From Synechococcus sp. BIOS-U3-1 (GTDB lineage Bacteria > Cyanobacteriota > Cyanobacteriia > PCC-6307 > Cyanobiaceae): a stretch of DNA of 64,000 nucleotides. Made by a program: the position numbers and the translations under genes. Below, in pieces: positions 1 to 9,191 of this stretch; within the stretch, counting starts at the first letter, position 1; each line of letters opens with the position of its first letter. The stretch spans positions 620,001-684,000 of the forward strand of contig NZ_CP047936.1 of assembly GCF_014279975.1 (NCBI RefSeq), in the 5' to 3' direction. The notes below the pieces were generated by a model. That model had not been told where the DNA came from. It ran no database searches and saw nothing but the letters and a program-made list of their open reading frames with translations.

Positions 1-1491
1 CGTTTACAGCTGCCGGCGGAGATGCAGGAGCGTCTGCGCTTTGTGCTCGTACTGGAGGGCCCAGCTCCTACGGGCGCGATTGATTTCGATGCTTTTCTCG
101 CCCTTGCCGATGGCCACGATGCACCGGATCCAATGGCCGGGCGGGACCGCGTCTCTGCACCAGCCACCACGGCCACGATTTTGTATACGAGTGGAACTAC
201 AGGTCGGCCCAAGGGCGTGCCGCTGACGCATGCCAACCTCCTGCATCAGATGCGGAGCCTCGCCTGTGTCACTCGGCCGCAACCAGGATCCCCGGTGTTG
301 AGCGTTCTACCGATCTGGCATTCCTACGAACGCAGCGCTGAGTATTACTTCTTCTCTTGTGCCTGCTCGCAGAGTTACACCACTATCAAGCAGCTCAAGA
401 AGGATCTGCCTCGGGTTAAGCCGGTGATCATGGCCACGGTCCCCAGGTTGTGGGAAGCCGTTCAGGCAGGCTTTGAGGATGCCGTCAAGACCTTTCCAGC
501 TTCCCGTCAACGCCTGTTGAGGGCAGCCTTGGCCAATAGCAAGGCGTACTGCCTCGCCAGGCGCCGCAGCCGTGACCTCATGATTCAGCCGCTACGCAAG
601 CGCGACCGTCTGAGAGCTGCTGCAGAGGCGAGTCGCCGCTGGCCAGCCCATGCGCTTGCCTCCAAACTGATCTGGCCAAAGCTGAGGCAGCAACTCAGTG
701 GCGGAGCACTGCGCTTCCCGATTAATGGAGGAGGCGCCATCGCTCCCCACGTTGATTCGTTCTTTGAAGCGGTGGGCATCGAGCTTCTGGTTGGTTACGG
801 CCTCACGGAAACCAGTCCGGTGGTGAGTTGCCGGCGGCCATGGCGCAACATCCGCGGTAGCTCTGGCCTACCGCTCCCTGACACTGAATTCCGCATTGTT
901 GATGCCGAGACCAGGCAACCGCTTGGGTTTCGAGAACGCGGTGTGGTGTTGGTGCACGGTCCTCAGGTGATGGGTGGATACCTCGGCAAGCCTGAGGCCA
1001 CCGCCAAGGTGCTTGATGCTGATGGCTGGTTCGATACAGGCGATCTGGGCATGCTTCTCCCTGATGGATCTGTGGTCCTCACCGGACGGGCCAAGGACAC
1101 GATCGTGCTCAGCAGCGGAGAGAACATTGAGCCCGGGCCGCTTGAAGAGGCGCTGGTCTCAAGCCCGCTGATCGAGCAGGTGATGCTGGTGGGGCAGGAC
1201 GAACGTCAGCTGGGGGCTCTGGTAGTGCCACGGGCCGATGCGATCAAGGCCTGGGCTAGCTCTCAGGGCTGCGATCCAGGCGATCAGCGCTTGTTCAAGC
1301 TGCTGCGCGGGGAGTTGAACCGACTCTTGGCTGAGCGTGTTGGATCCAGGGCTGATGAGCGTCTTGCTGGTGTCGCTCTCGTGGAAGCCTTCTCGATTGA
1401 GAACGGCCTGCTGACTCAGACGCTTAAGCAACGCCGAGACCGCATCACGGAACGGGACCGCTCAGCAATCGAAAGCATGTATGGCCGCTAA
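1..1491 (+). CDS. AMP-dependent long-chain acyl-CoA/acyl-ACP synthetase (5' truncated by window)
   Basis: Member of the adenylate-forming ligase family, which activates fatty acids with ATP to an acyl-adenylate and passes them to CoA or ACP. The reading frame is open from base 1, so the start lies upstream. The P-loop-like AMP-binding motif YTSGTTGRPKG is at 184-216. Later come GYGLTETSP, the FDTGDLG motif and GRAKDTIVLSSGENIEP, which are the usual core motifs in the usual order. In cyanobacteria this family mainly recycles free fatty acids by acylating ACP. Whether this copy uses CoA or ACP cannot be told from the motifs. It ends at TAA, 72 bp before the next gene on the same strand. Confidence 0.92.
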   Translation, partial: RLQLPAEMQERLRFVLVLEGPAPTGAIDFDAFLALADGHDAPDPMAGRDRVSAPATTATILYTSGTTGRPKGVPLTHANLLHQMRSLACVTRPQPGSPVLSVLPIWHSYERSAEYYFFSCACSQSYTTIKQLKKDLPRVKPVIMATVPRLWEAVQAGFEDAVKTFPASRQRLLRAALANSKAYCLARRRSRDLMIQPLRKRDRLRAAAEASRRWPAHALASKLIWPKLRQQLSGGALRFPINGGGAIAPHVDSFFEAVGIELLVGYGLTETSPVVSCRRPWRNIRGSSGLPLPDTEFRIVDAETRQPLGFRERGVVLVHGPQVMGGYLGKPEATAKVLDADGWFDTGDLGMLLPDGSVVLTGRAKDTIVLSSGENIEPGPLEEALVSSPLIEQVMLVGQDERQLGALVVPRADAIKAWASSQGCDPGDQRLFKLLRGELNRLLAERVGSRADERLAGVALVEAFSIENGLLTQTLKQRRDRITERDRSAIESMYGR

Positions 1492-1563
1492 GAGCTCTTA
1501 GGTCAGGCTCGGGTTGACCATCCGCCATGGGGCTGAGACGCTTGGCGCTGATTCCCCGCCCCA

Positions 1564-2007
1564 ATGTCCGACGGCACCACCCTGTCGATCAAGCGTTCCA
1601 TCACCATCCGTGCCGTGGTCACGCCGGCCTGGAAGGAGGAGGCTGAGCGTGAGCTGAGCGCTGGCATCTCCACCAGCGACCAGCAACTGGCTCAACTTGA
1701 GCAGGAGGGTCAGCAGGTTGTCGATGATGTTCGTCGTCAGAGCGCCAACCCCCTAGATCCGCGTGTGCAGGAACAGGTCGCTCAGGTGCAGCAGCAGGTT
1801 GCGGCCAAGCGGGCTGAGCTCGAAGAACAGAAGCGCAATCTGCTTCAGCAGCAGGCTCAGGTCCGCGAGCTTGAAATGGAACAGATCGTGGATCAGGGTC
1901 AGCTCGAGAGCTTCTGTGACATACAGGTGGGTGACAACCTGGTGAGCAAGATGCAGGTTGCTGTCGTGGTGCGCGACGGTGTGATCGAGGCCATCGAGCA
2001 GGGCTGA
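1564..2007 (+). CDS. YlqD-like conserved cyanobacterial protein
   Basis: 147 residues. The N-terminus is a short beta-rich segment (SIKRSITIRAVVTPAW), followed by a long Gln/Glu-rich segment that looks like a coiled coil (roughly residues 40-105) and a C-terminal beta-like piece (CDIQVGDNLVSKMQVAVVVRDG). This order matches the YlqD family, whose function is unknown. It has no signal peptide or membrane segment and is probably cytosolic. It lies between the acyl-CoA synthetase and the PDH E2 gene on the same strand, 64 bp before the latter. Confidence 0.75.
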   Translation: MSDGTTLSIKRSITIRAVVTPAWKEEAERELSAGISTSDQQLAQLEQEGQQVVDDVRRQSANPLDPRVQEQVAQVQQQVAAKRAELEEQKRNLLQQQAQVRELEMEQIVDQGQLESFCDIQVGDNLVSKMQVAVVVRDGVIEAIEQG

Positions 2008-2071
2008 GCGCTGACGAGGGCCGGCCTGCCGGCCCGTAAGATTTTTCTAGTCAGCCCCTCTGGAAACGGTT

Positions 2072-3415
2072 TTGGCAACCCACGACATCTTCATGCCTGC
2101 CCTCAGCTCCACGATGACGGAGGGAAAGATTGTTGAGTGGCTCAAAAACCCTGGCGACAAGGTGGGCCGCGGCGAGTCTGTGCTTGTGGTCGAGTCCGAC
2201 AAGGCCGACATGGATGTCGAATCCTTCAATGAGGGTTATCTCGCGGCTGTTCTGATGCCTGCGGGCAGCACGGCTCCCGTGGGCGAGACCATTGGTTTGA
2301 TCGTGGAGACCGAGGCTGAGATTGCCGAGGCCCAGGCCAAGGCGCCGTCGGGTGGTGGATCGGCTCCCGCAGCCACCGCTGCGCCAACAGCTGCGCCAAC
2401 AGCGGCTGCTTCAACGGCACCTGCTTCCCCAGCACCCTCTCCCGTTCCTGCTCAAACTGCACCAGTCGCCCCACCTGCTCCGGCGGCTGCGCCGCCCAGT
2501 AATGGTCGACTGATTGCCAGTCCAAGGGCCAAGAAGCTGGCCTCTCAGATGGGTGTTGACCTTGCCGGCATCCGCGGCAGTGGCCCCAATGGTCGAATTC
2601 AGGCCGAAGACGTGGAGCGCGCTGCTGGGCGTCCGATCAGTGTGCCTTTGGTTGGGGAAGGCACCGCCGCTGCCGTGAGTTCTGGAGCTGCGAGCGCCGC
2701 CAAGGCTCCGAGCTCTCCCGCGGGTAACAGCTTTGGTCGCCCTGGAGACACCGTGGCGTTCAACACGCTCCAGGGCGCGGTGAATCGCAATATGGAGGCC
2801 AGCCTCGCCGTCCCCTGCTTCCGGGTGGGCTACACGATCACCACCGACCTACTCGATGCTTTCTATAAACAGGTGAAGCCCAAGGGCGTCACGATGACGG
2901 CCCTTCTGGCTAAGGCTGTTGCCGTCACCCTGGCGCGGCATCCGCAGGTGAATGCCGCAACCACTGCCGCGGGCATGAGCTATCCCGCCGATGTGAATGT
3001 GGCAGTTGCAGTGGCGATGGAAGACGGTGGATTGATCACACCCGTGCTGCGTCAAGCCGATCGAACCGATTTGTATGAGCTCTCTCGCCAATGGGGGGAT
3101 CTAGTGAAGCGCTCTCGCAGCAAACAGCTTCAGCCCGAGGAATACAGCACCGGAACGTTCACCCTCTCCAATCTCGGCATGTTCGGGGTCGATCGCTTCG
3201 ATGCCATCCTTCCTCCCGGCACTGGTGCCATTCTCGCGGTGGCTGCTTCAAGACCTGCCGTCGTGGCTGGAAAGGATGGATCTATCGCTGTGAAGCGGCA
3301 AATGCAGGTCAATCTCACGGCGGACCACCGTGTGATTTATGGCGCCGATGGTGCCGCGTTCCTTAAAGATCTGGCTGAATTGATCGAAACTCGCCCTGAA
3401 AGTTTGGCGATCTGA
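2072..3415 (+). CDS. pdhC: Dihydrolipoamide acetyltransferase, E2 of pyruvate dehydrogenase
   Basis: E2 core of pyruvate dehydrogenase, which transfers the acetyl group from lipoyl-lysine to CoA. Start is TTG at 2072, because the protein begins directly with the lipoyl domain (ATHDIFMPALSSTM). Lipoyl lysine K44 lies in SDKADM. A Pro/Ala-rich hinge runs about residues 95-145, the E3-binding domain about 145-185, and the acyltransferase domain extends to the end with catalytic DHR near residue 419. The classic HRxxDG motif reads HRVIYG, with Tyr where Asp is usual. As far as I recall this is normal for cyanobacterial and plastid E2. Its partners E1 and E3 are not in this window. Confidence 0.93.
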   Translation: MATHDIFMPALSSTMTEGKIVEWLKNPGDKVGRGESVLVVESDKADMDVESFNEGYLAAVLMPAGSTAPVGETIGLIVETEAEIAEAQAKAPSGGGSAPAATAAPTAAPTAAASTAPASPAPSPVPAQTAPVAPPAPAAAPPSNGRLIASPRAKKLASQMGVDLAGIRGSGPNGRIQAEDVERAAGRPISVPLVGEGTAAAVSSGAASAAKAPSSPAGNSFGRPGDTVAFNTLQGAVNRNMEASLAVPCFRVGYTITTDLLDAFYKQVKPKGVTMTALLAKAVAVTLARHPQVNAATTAAGMSYPADVNVAVAVAMEDGGLITPVLRQADRTDLYELSRQWGDLVKRSRSKQLQPEEYSTGTFTLSNLGMFGVDRFDAILPPGTGAILAVAASRPAVVAGKDGSIAVKRQMQVNLTADHRVIYGADGAAFLKDLAELIETRPESLAI

Positions 3416-3489
3416 AACAGGTCAGCAAAAGACACCCAGCTGCCGAGCTCAGGGAACCTTGCCACTCTTGAAGTGGTGTAGGTCGCCCT

Positions 3490-5385
3490 GTGTCTGTTCC
3501 GTCCTTTTCACGTCTGCTGGGCCGCCCCCTGCCGCGCTCCAGTGCCAAGGATGAGCGACTCCCCAATCTTCAGGCGCTGCCGATTTTGTCCTCGGATGCT
3601 CTGTCATCCGTGGCCTATGCCACGGAAGCGGCGCTTGGCATTCTGATCCTTGGAGGCGGCGCAGCTCTTCGGCTGTCGCTCCCCATCACCTTGGCGATCA
3701 TCGCTTTGATCACGATCGTGGTGCTGTCCTACCGGCAGGCGATCTCGGCTTATCCCAATGGTGGCGGTTCCTATGTGGTGGCCCGCGACAATCTCGGACG
3801 CAATGTGGGATTGGTGGCAGCCGCTGCGCTGCTAATCGACTACACCCTCACCGCAGCGGTCAGCCTGATGGCTGGAACCCAGGCCCTGTCGTCACTGGAT
3901 CCATCGTTGTTGGGCTACGAGGTTCCGATCGCTCTGCTGCTGCTCGTGCTCGTGGGCTGGGCAAACCTTCGCGGGGTGAGGGAAGCGGGGCGTGTGTTCT
4001 CGGTTCCCACCTATGCCTTCGTGGTGATGATCGTTCTGCTCACGGTTGCTGGGCTCAAGGACCTCACCTTCCATCACGGCTGGAGTCCCGATGCCCCTCC
4101 AATGGCGGCTGCGCTGCAGCCGATCGGCTTATTTCTGATCCTCCGGGCATTCAGCTCAGGCTGCTCAGCGATGACCGGCATCGAAGCCATTGCCAATGGT
4201 GTTCAAGTTTTCCGGGAGCCTGCTCCCGTCAATGCCCGTAAAACCCTTCTGGTGATGGGTGTTCTGCTGTCGGCAATGTTTCTTGCAGTCAGCACCATGG
4301 GCTTCATGTATGGAGTCGCACCCAATCCCGACATCACCGTGTTGGCTCAGATCGGTCAACGCGTGTTTGGTGATGGCAGCGTTCTGTACTGGACTCTGCA
4401 GATCTCAACGCTGCTGATTCTGGTGCTGGCAGCGAACACGGCCTTCTCCGGATTTCCCCGTCTGGCGGCAATGCTGGCGGAAGACCAGTGCTTGCCGATG
4501 CAGATGAAGCTGCTTGGTGATCGGCTTGTTTATCAGAACGGAATCGGGGTGTTGGTGGCGATCACGGCGCTGATCATCGTGATCTGCAGGGGTGATACCA
4601 CCGTTGCAGTCAATCTGTATGCCCTTGGGGTCTTCACCGCCTTCACGCTGTCGCAGCTGGGATTGGTGTGTCGCTGGTTGAAGCAGCGTGGAGAGGGCTG
4701 GCGGGGGCGAATGGCGATGAATGCCCTCGGATCGATCACCACCTTCGTGGTGCTGGTGGTGATCGTGGTGAGCAAATTCGATGAGGGGGCTTGGACTGTG
4801 GTGATCGCCATCCCGCTTTTGGTCTGGGGATTGGCCTTGATCCGCCGCCGGTACCGGGAGATCTCCGCTGCCCTCGCTCTCGACCCTGTTGGGTCGTCCT
4901 TAAAGCTGGTTCCCCGAGATCCACCAACTGGGCACCATGCGATCGTCTGGGTCGCGAGTGTGATGCAACCGTCTTTTGAGGCGTTGCGCTACGCCTGTTC
5001 GTTTGCCGATTCGGTCACGGCGGTGATGGTGGTGCAGAAGGACGAGGATGCCGGCCAGCTCAGCCAGTTGTGGGATCGCTATGCGGGTACCGACACCGGT
5101 GCTCTTGAGCTGGTGCTGCTCGACAGCCCATACAGTTCGCTACTTGATCCCTTCTGTGACTTCGTGATGGAGCAGGAGCGACGGCATCCTGAGCGCACCA
5201 CGACCGTGGTGATGCCTGTGGCTATTCCTAGGGATCGATTGGATGTGGCCCTACTCAACCAAAGGGCACGCAACCTTTTTGAAGCGCTTTCCACCGACCA
5301 GAGCCGGGTGTTTTCGATTGTGCGCTATTTCGTGCCCCGTTCGACCCGCAGGGGTGGAAGTTTGCCCTCAGGCAGCATGGATTGA
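3490..5385 (+). CDS. APC-superfamily amino acid permease
   Basis: 631 residues with about 12 hydrophobic helices over residues 30-445 and a soluble C-terminal domain of about 180 residues. The first helix region carries SSDALSSVAYATEAALG, and the next YPNGGGSYVVARDNLG, both typical of large APC permeases with a C-terminal cytosolic domain. It should import an amino acid or related substrate across the plasma membrane, but the substrate cannot be predicted. The start is GTG at 3490. It runs in the same direction as queA, which begins 15 bp after the stop, so the two may be co-transcribed. Confidence 0.88.
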   Translation: MSVPSFSRLLGRPLPRSSAKDERLPNLQALPILSSDALSSVAYATEAALGILILGGGAALRLSLPITLAIIALITIVVLSYRQAISAYPNGGGSYVVARDNLGRNVGLVAAAALLIDYTLTAAVSLMAGTQALSSLDPSLLGYEVPIALLLLVLVGWANLRGVREAGRVFSVPTYAFVVMIVLLTVAGLKDLTFHHGWSPDAPPMAAALQPIGLFLILRAFSSGCSAMTGIEAIANGVQVFREPAPVNARKTLLVMGVLLSAMFLAVSTMGFMYGVAPNPDITVLAQIGQRVFGDGSVLYWTLQISTLLILVLAANTAFSGFPRLAAMLAEDQCLPMQMKLLGDRLVYQNGIGVLVAITALIIVICRGDTTVAVNLYALGVFTAFTLSQLGLVCRWLKQRGEGWRGRMAMNALGSITTFVVLVVIVVSKFDEGAWTVVIAIPLLVWGLALIRRRYREISAALALDPVGSSLKLVPRDPPTGHHAIVWVASVMQPSFEALRYACSFADSVTAVMVVQKDEDAGQLSQLWDRYAGTDTGALELVLLDSPYSSLLDPFCDFVMEQERRHPERTTTVVMPVAIPRDRLDVALLNQRARNLFEALSTDQSRVFSIVRYFVPRSTRRGGSLPSGSMD

Positions 5386-5400
5386 TCATCTTTAAACCTT

Positions 5401-6510
5401 GTGGTGGATCCAAGGGATCTTCAGCTCAGCTCCTACGACTACCGACTGCCTGAAGAGCGCATCGCGCAGGCACCTGTGGAGCCACGCCATGCAGCACGTT
5501 TGCTGATGGCGCCCCCCCAGGCCCGATCAGCGACGGAGCTTATGCATCGTCAGGTCTGGGATTGGCAGGATCAGCTTCGAGCTGGCGACTTGCTGGTGGT
5601 GAACGACACACGGGTCCTGCGGGCGCGCTTGAGGGTGCGGCGTTGCGGTGGTGGTCTTGCGGAGCTTCTGGTGTTGGAGCCCCGCGGTGAGGGCCGCTGG
5701 CTCTGTCTTGCCAGACCCGGCAAGAAATTGAAGCCCGGTGATCAGGTTTGGCTTGAAGCCCCTGAACAGGAGCCCATTCCACTGCAGGTGGTCAGCGCGG
5801 ATGGCGCTAGTGGCGGCCGCGTGATCCAATTCCCTGCTGCTTTCATCGATGCTGCAGCGATCGAAGCGCTGCTTGAGCGCTATGGCGAAGTGCCGTTACC
5901 GCCCTACATCTCGCGTCACGATGAGTCGGATCAGGAGCGTTATCAGACGCGTTATGCCTCCAGCCCAGGAGCGGTTGCTGCACCAACCGCGGGCTTGCAC
6001 CTCAGTGACGAGCTTTTGAAGGCGATCCGTGGCCGCGGCGTTCAACTGGCCACGGTGACGTTGCACGTGGGGTTGGGCACATTCCGGCCGGTGGAGACTG
6101 AAGATCTCACAGATCTGAGCCTGCATAGCGAATGGGTGGAGGTCACTCCTGAGCTGGTGGCTGCTGTTGTCGCATGCCGGCAGCGTGGAGGCCGTGTGAT
6201 TGCCGTAGGCACCACCAGTGTGCGCGCTCTGGAGGGAGCGGCGGCAGCAGGGGGCGGCAGCCTGCAACCGCTACGGGGACCTGTGAATCTTGTGATCCAG
6301 CCCGGCTTTCGTTTTTTGGTGGTGCAGGGTCTGTTGACCAACTTTCATTTGCCCAAGAGCTCACTGTTGCTTTTGGTCAGCGCTCTGATCGGACGCAACA
6401 GGTTGCTTGAGCTTTATGAAATTGCCATTCAGGAGGCCTATCGCTTTTATTCCTACGGTGATGCCATGTGGATCGCTCCGGATGCCGTCCTGCCTGGTGT
6501 GACTCCCTGA
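5401..6510 (+). CDS. queA: S-adenosylmethionine:tRNA ribosyltransferase-isomerase
   Basis: Enzyme of queuosine synthesis: it moves the ribosyl part of SAM onto 7-aminomethyl-7-deazaguanine in tRNA to make epoxyqueuosine. Start GTG at 5401; 369 residues, normal length. Family features visible are the N-terminal [13 protein letters not shown], the central [22 protein letters not shown] and the C-terminal [19 protein letters not shown]. It follows the permease by 15 bp. A hairpin terminator shared with convergent cysK lies just after it at 6535-6560. Confidence 0.97.
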   Translation: MVDPRDLQLSSYDYRLPEERIAQAPVEPRHAARLLMAPPQARSATELMHRQVWDWQDQLRAGDLLVVNDTRVLRARLRVRRCGGGLAELLVLEPRGEGRWLCLARPGKKLKPGDQVWLEAPEQEPIPLQVVSADGASGGRVIQFPAAFIDAAAIEALLERYGEVPLPPYISRHDESDQERYQTRYASSPGAVAAPTAGLHLSDELLKAIRGRGVQLATVTLHVGLGTFRPVETEDLTDLSLHSEWVEVTPELVAAVVACRQRGGRVIAVGTTSVRALEGAAAAGGGSLQPLRGPVNLVIQPGFRFLVVQGLLTNFHLPKSSLLLLVSALIGRNRLLELYEIAIQEAYRFYSYGDAMWIAPDAVLPGVTP

Positions 6511-6534
6511 GCTGATGGCTGACCAGCTCGGCAT

Positions 6535-6560
6535 CAAAAAAGCCCCGGTGTTCCGGGGCT
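6535..6560 (-). terminator. Rho-independent terminator of cysK (probably bidirectional with queA)
   Basis: Perfect 8-bp stem AGCCCCGG / CCGGGGCT with loop TGTT at 6541-6560. On the minus strand it is followed by six T residues (6535-6540 read in reverse), 24 bp after the cysK stop. On the plus strand the stem follows queA but has no T-run. Confidence 0.85.
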
Positions 6561-6583
6561 GAGTGGTGTGCAAAAGCTGCGGT

Positions 6584-7570
6584 TCAGGCTGTGACGGGTT
6601 GCTCGATGATCCCTGTGGGAACGTCGGCGAACATCACTGAAGAGAGGTAGCGCTCGGCCAGATCGGGGAGAACAACCACGATGGTCTTGCCGGCATAAGC
6701 GTCTTGCTTGGCCAGGCGAATGGCGGCGGCCGCTGCGGCTCCGCAAGAGATGCCCACCAGCAGTCCTTCTTCCTTGGCCAAACGAAGAGCCATCTCAACG
6801 GACTCGTCGTTGGTGACCTGTTCCACTTTGTCGACCACGGACAGGTCGAGGTTCTTGGGAATGAAGCCGGCGCCGATTCCTTGGATCTTGTGAGGGCCTG
6901 GCTTCAGGTCCTCACCGTTCATGGTCTGAGTGATCACTGGGCTATGGCTGGGCTCCACGGCAACCGATTCAATCGCCTTGCCTTTGGCGTTCTTGATGTA
7001 ACGGGACACGCCAGTGATGGTGCCGCCGGTACCCACGCCGGCCACCAGAACGTCGATGGCGCCTTCGCAGTCGTTCCAGATCTCAGGGCCAGTGGTCTTT
7101 TCGTGAATCTCCGGGTTGGCGGGATTCTCAAACTGCCCGGGCATGAAGTATTTACCAGGGTCGCTGGCAGCGATCTCCTTGGCTTTGGCAATGGCGCCAG
7201 GCATGCCTTTGGCAGCTTCGGTGAGCACGATTTCAGCGCCGAGAACGGCCATCACGCGGCGACGTTCGATCGACATCGACTCGGGCATTGTGAGCACGAG
7301 CTTGTAACCGCGAGCGGCGGCGGTGAAGGCGAGAGCAACGCCGGTATTGCCTGATGTGGGCTCAACGATCACCTTGCCTTCGGTGAGTTCGCCACGCTTT
7401 TCGGCATCCCAGATCATGTTCGCGCCGATGCGGCACTTCACGCTGTATGCGGGATTGCGTCCTTCAATTTTGGCAAGAACGGTGGCTTTGCAGCCCTTGG
7501 TGACATTGTTTAGACGCACCAGGGGGGTATTACCGATGGCCTGGCTGTTATCGGCGTAAACGCGAGACAT
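6584..7570 (-). CDS. cysK: Cysteine synthase A (O-acetylserine sulfhydrylase)
   Basis: PLP enzyme that makes cysteine from O-acetylserine and sulfide. 328 residues, normal for the family. The PLP lysine is K45 in SVKCRIG, the substrate loop PTSGNTG is at residues 71-77, and the glycine-rich phosphate loop [10 protein letters not shown] follows later. ATG start at 7570. It is the last gene of a minus-strand sulfur amino acid block with two cystathionine gamma-synthase-family genes upstream, 133 bp away. It is closed by the terminator at 6535-6560. Confidence 0.97.
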   Translation of the reverse strand: MSRVYADNSQAIGNTPLVRLNNVTKGCKATVLAKIEGRNPAYSVKCRIGANMIWDAEKRGELTEGKVIVEPTSGNTGVALAFTAAARGYKLVLTMPESMSIERRRVMAVLGAEIVLTEAAKGMPGAIAKAKEIAASDPGKYFMPGQFENPANPEIHEKTTGPEIWNDCEGAIDVLVAGVGTGGTITGVSRYIKNAKGKAIESVAVEPSHSPVITQTMNGEDLKPGPHKIQGIGAGFIPKNLDLSVVDKVEQVTNDESVEMALRLAKEEGLLVGISCGAAAAAAIRLAKQDAYAGKTIVVVLPDLAERYLSSVMFADVPTGIIEQPVTA

Positions 7571-7703
7571 GAGGGAGTCGAAAAAGTGGCCAATTTTCGC
7601 AATTTAGGGAGACTCTTCGTCAGGTGCCTGGCTCTTAAGAGCTTGTTCAAACTCTGTCAATCCAGCAGGAAGCAACTCAGCATTCATCAACCCAGTTTTC
7701 TGC

Positions 7704-9191
7704 TTAAGCCTTGTCCAGAGCCAGCAGGAATCGATTCCAGAGATCTTGCTGCTCCTCAAGCCCTACGGAGACGCGCAGCAGATGGGATGGCACATCGCAA
7801 CGCTTGGCCCATATCAGCTCTTCGTAGTGAGCAAGAAGCACGTAAGGGCACACCAGTGTGAAGGCGGTGCCGAGACTGGGTCCCTTGCAGACCTCGAGAG
7901 CGTCGTAGACCTTTTGTGCCGACCGGGTTCCACCTTTCAGCTCAAAGGACAGCAGACAGCCATGGCCAGCTCCCGGCCGCTGCAGAGCCTTGAAGTTCTT
8001 GCATTGACCCGGATGGAACACCTTCGCTACGGCGGGGTGCTTGCGTAGGCGTTCAGCCAGAAACAGTGTGTTGCTATTGAGCTGGTGCACCCGCTCGACC
8101 ACATCTTCACTGCCCTGGTCGAGGGTGATGACATCCATGTCGGCAAGCTCCGCCAATGGCTGCAGGGAGCGAGCTGATGCAGCGAGCTGATCTCTCCACG
8201 TTGAGTGGTGACTCAGCACCAGACTTCCTGCAAGAACATCACCTCGGCCGGCGAAGCTTTTGGTGAGGGAGCTGAACACCAGATCGGCATGTGGCAGCGC
8301 GTCGATATTGACTCCGGATCCGATGGTGTCGTCGGCGATCACGGGGATGCCCTTCTCGTGGGCGAGCCTGGCGATGGTTGATAGATCAATGCAGCGCAGT
8401 AGGGGGTTGCTGGGTAGCTCAATCACCACTACCGAGGGTTTTAGCCGCTCGAGGGCGGCGCTCACGCTGGCTGCACTGTCATCCAGCAGCAGTTCGGCTC
8501 CGTTGAACACCACCTGGGGCAGCTTGAGCACATCGACATAGGGGAAACCGATTTGCAGCACGGGCCTGTTGGGCCGAATGGCTGAGATCAGTTGAAGTGC
8601 TCTGTGCAGAGCGGACATTCCGGAGGGGTGGAGGCTGATCGCATCCCCCTCGCAGCAATAGATCCGCTTCAGGCGCTGCGTCACATTGCTGCGGGCGTTC
8701 TCTGCTGCCGAACCGCTGGCAGTTCGCTCCTGGCCGAGGGCAATGGCAGCCAGCCTGGAAGACGCTCCAAGGCCAGTGTGTTGCCAGAACGCCTTCGCGG
8801 CAGGAGTGCTGGCTGCATCAGCAATCAGGCAGGTCAGGCCATGAATCGCGCTGAGCTGTGTTTCTCCCGGAGGCCTTGTTCTCCGGCAGTGGGCTAGAGC
8901 GGCTTCAGCCGCGGCGAGGCTCGGATACGGCCAACTGCTTGCTCCATTGGAGCTGCCAACGTCGGAGGCCTGCAGCGACAGCTTCGCCAACTTCTCAACC
9001 AGCGGATGCTGGCCGAATCTCGGATACACCGCCCGCAAAGCTTCTCGGCAGGCAGGATCTTGTTCCTCATAGGCGATGACATCGCTCCATCGAGGCAGGG
9101 CCACCGACACGGCATGGGTGGCATCAGGAAGAGGGTGGCCGAGATCACTGCCTTGCCAGCAGGGATCGCGCAGTAAGTCACGCGAACTCAT
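7704..9191 (-). CDS. Cystathionine gamma-synthase/beta-lyase-family PLP enzyme, long paralogue
   Basis: 495 residues, about 110 longer than normal for this family because of an N-terminal extension. The C-terminal two thirds carry the Cys/Met-metabolism fold: VVIELPSNPLLRCIDL, IADDTIGSG, and the PLP lysine in SSLTKSFAGRGDVLAGSLV. The start is taken as ATG 9191, because it gives an exact ATGA overlap with the upstream metB stop (9188-9190); a TTG four codons earlier is less likely. It is clearly coupled to metB. It may act in transsulfuration, but the divergent sequence makes the reaction uncertain. Confidence 0.85.
   Translation of the reverse strand: MSSRDLLRDPCWQGSDLGHPLPDATHAVSVALPRWSDVIAYEEQDPACREALRAVYPRFGQHPLVEKLAKLSLQASDVGSSNGASSWPYPSLAAAEAALAHCRRTRPPGETQLSAIHGLTCLIADAASTPAAKAFWQHTGLGASSRLAAIALGQERTASGSAAENARSNVTQRLKRIYCCEGDAISLHPSGMSALHRALQLISAIRPNRPVLQIGFPYVDVLKLPQVVFNGAELLLDDSAASVSAALERLKPSVVVIELPSNPLLRCIDLSTIARLAHEKGIPVIADDTIGSGVNIDALPHADLVFSSLTKSFAGRGDVLAGSLVLSHHSTWRDQLAASARSLQPLAELADMDVITLDQGSEDVVERVHQLNSNTLFLAERLRKHPAVAKVFHPGQCKNFKALQRPGAGHGCLLSFELKGGTRSAQKVYDALEVCKGPSLGTAFTLVCPYVLLAHYEELIWAKRCDVPSHLLRVSVGLEEQQDLWNRFLLALDKA

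Noticed and set aside
6704-7354. 216-codon frame opposite cysK
   Set aside because: Antisense shadow of a clear cysK gene; no family character.
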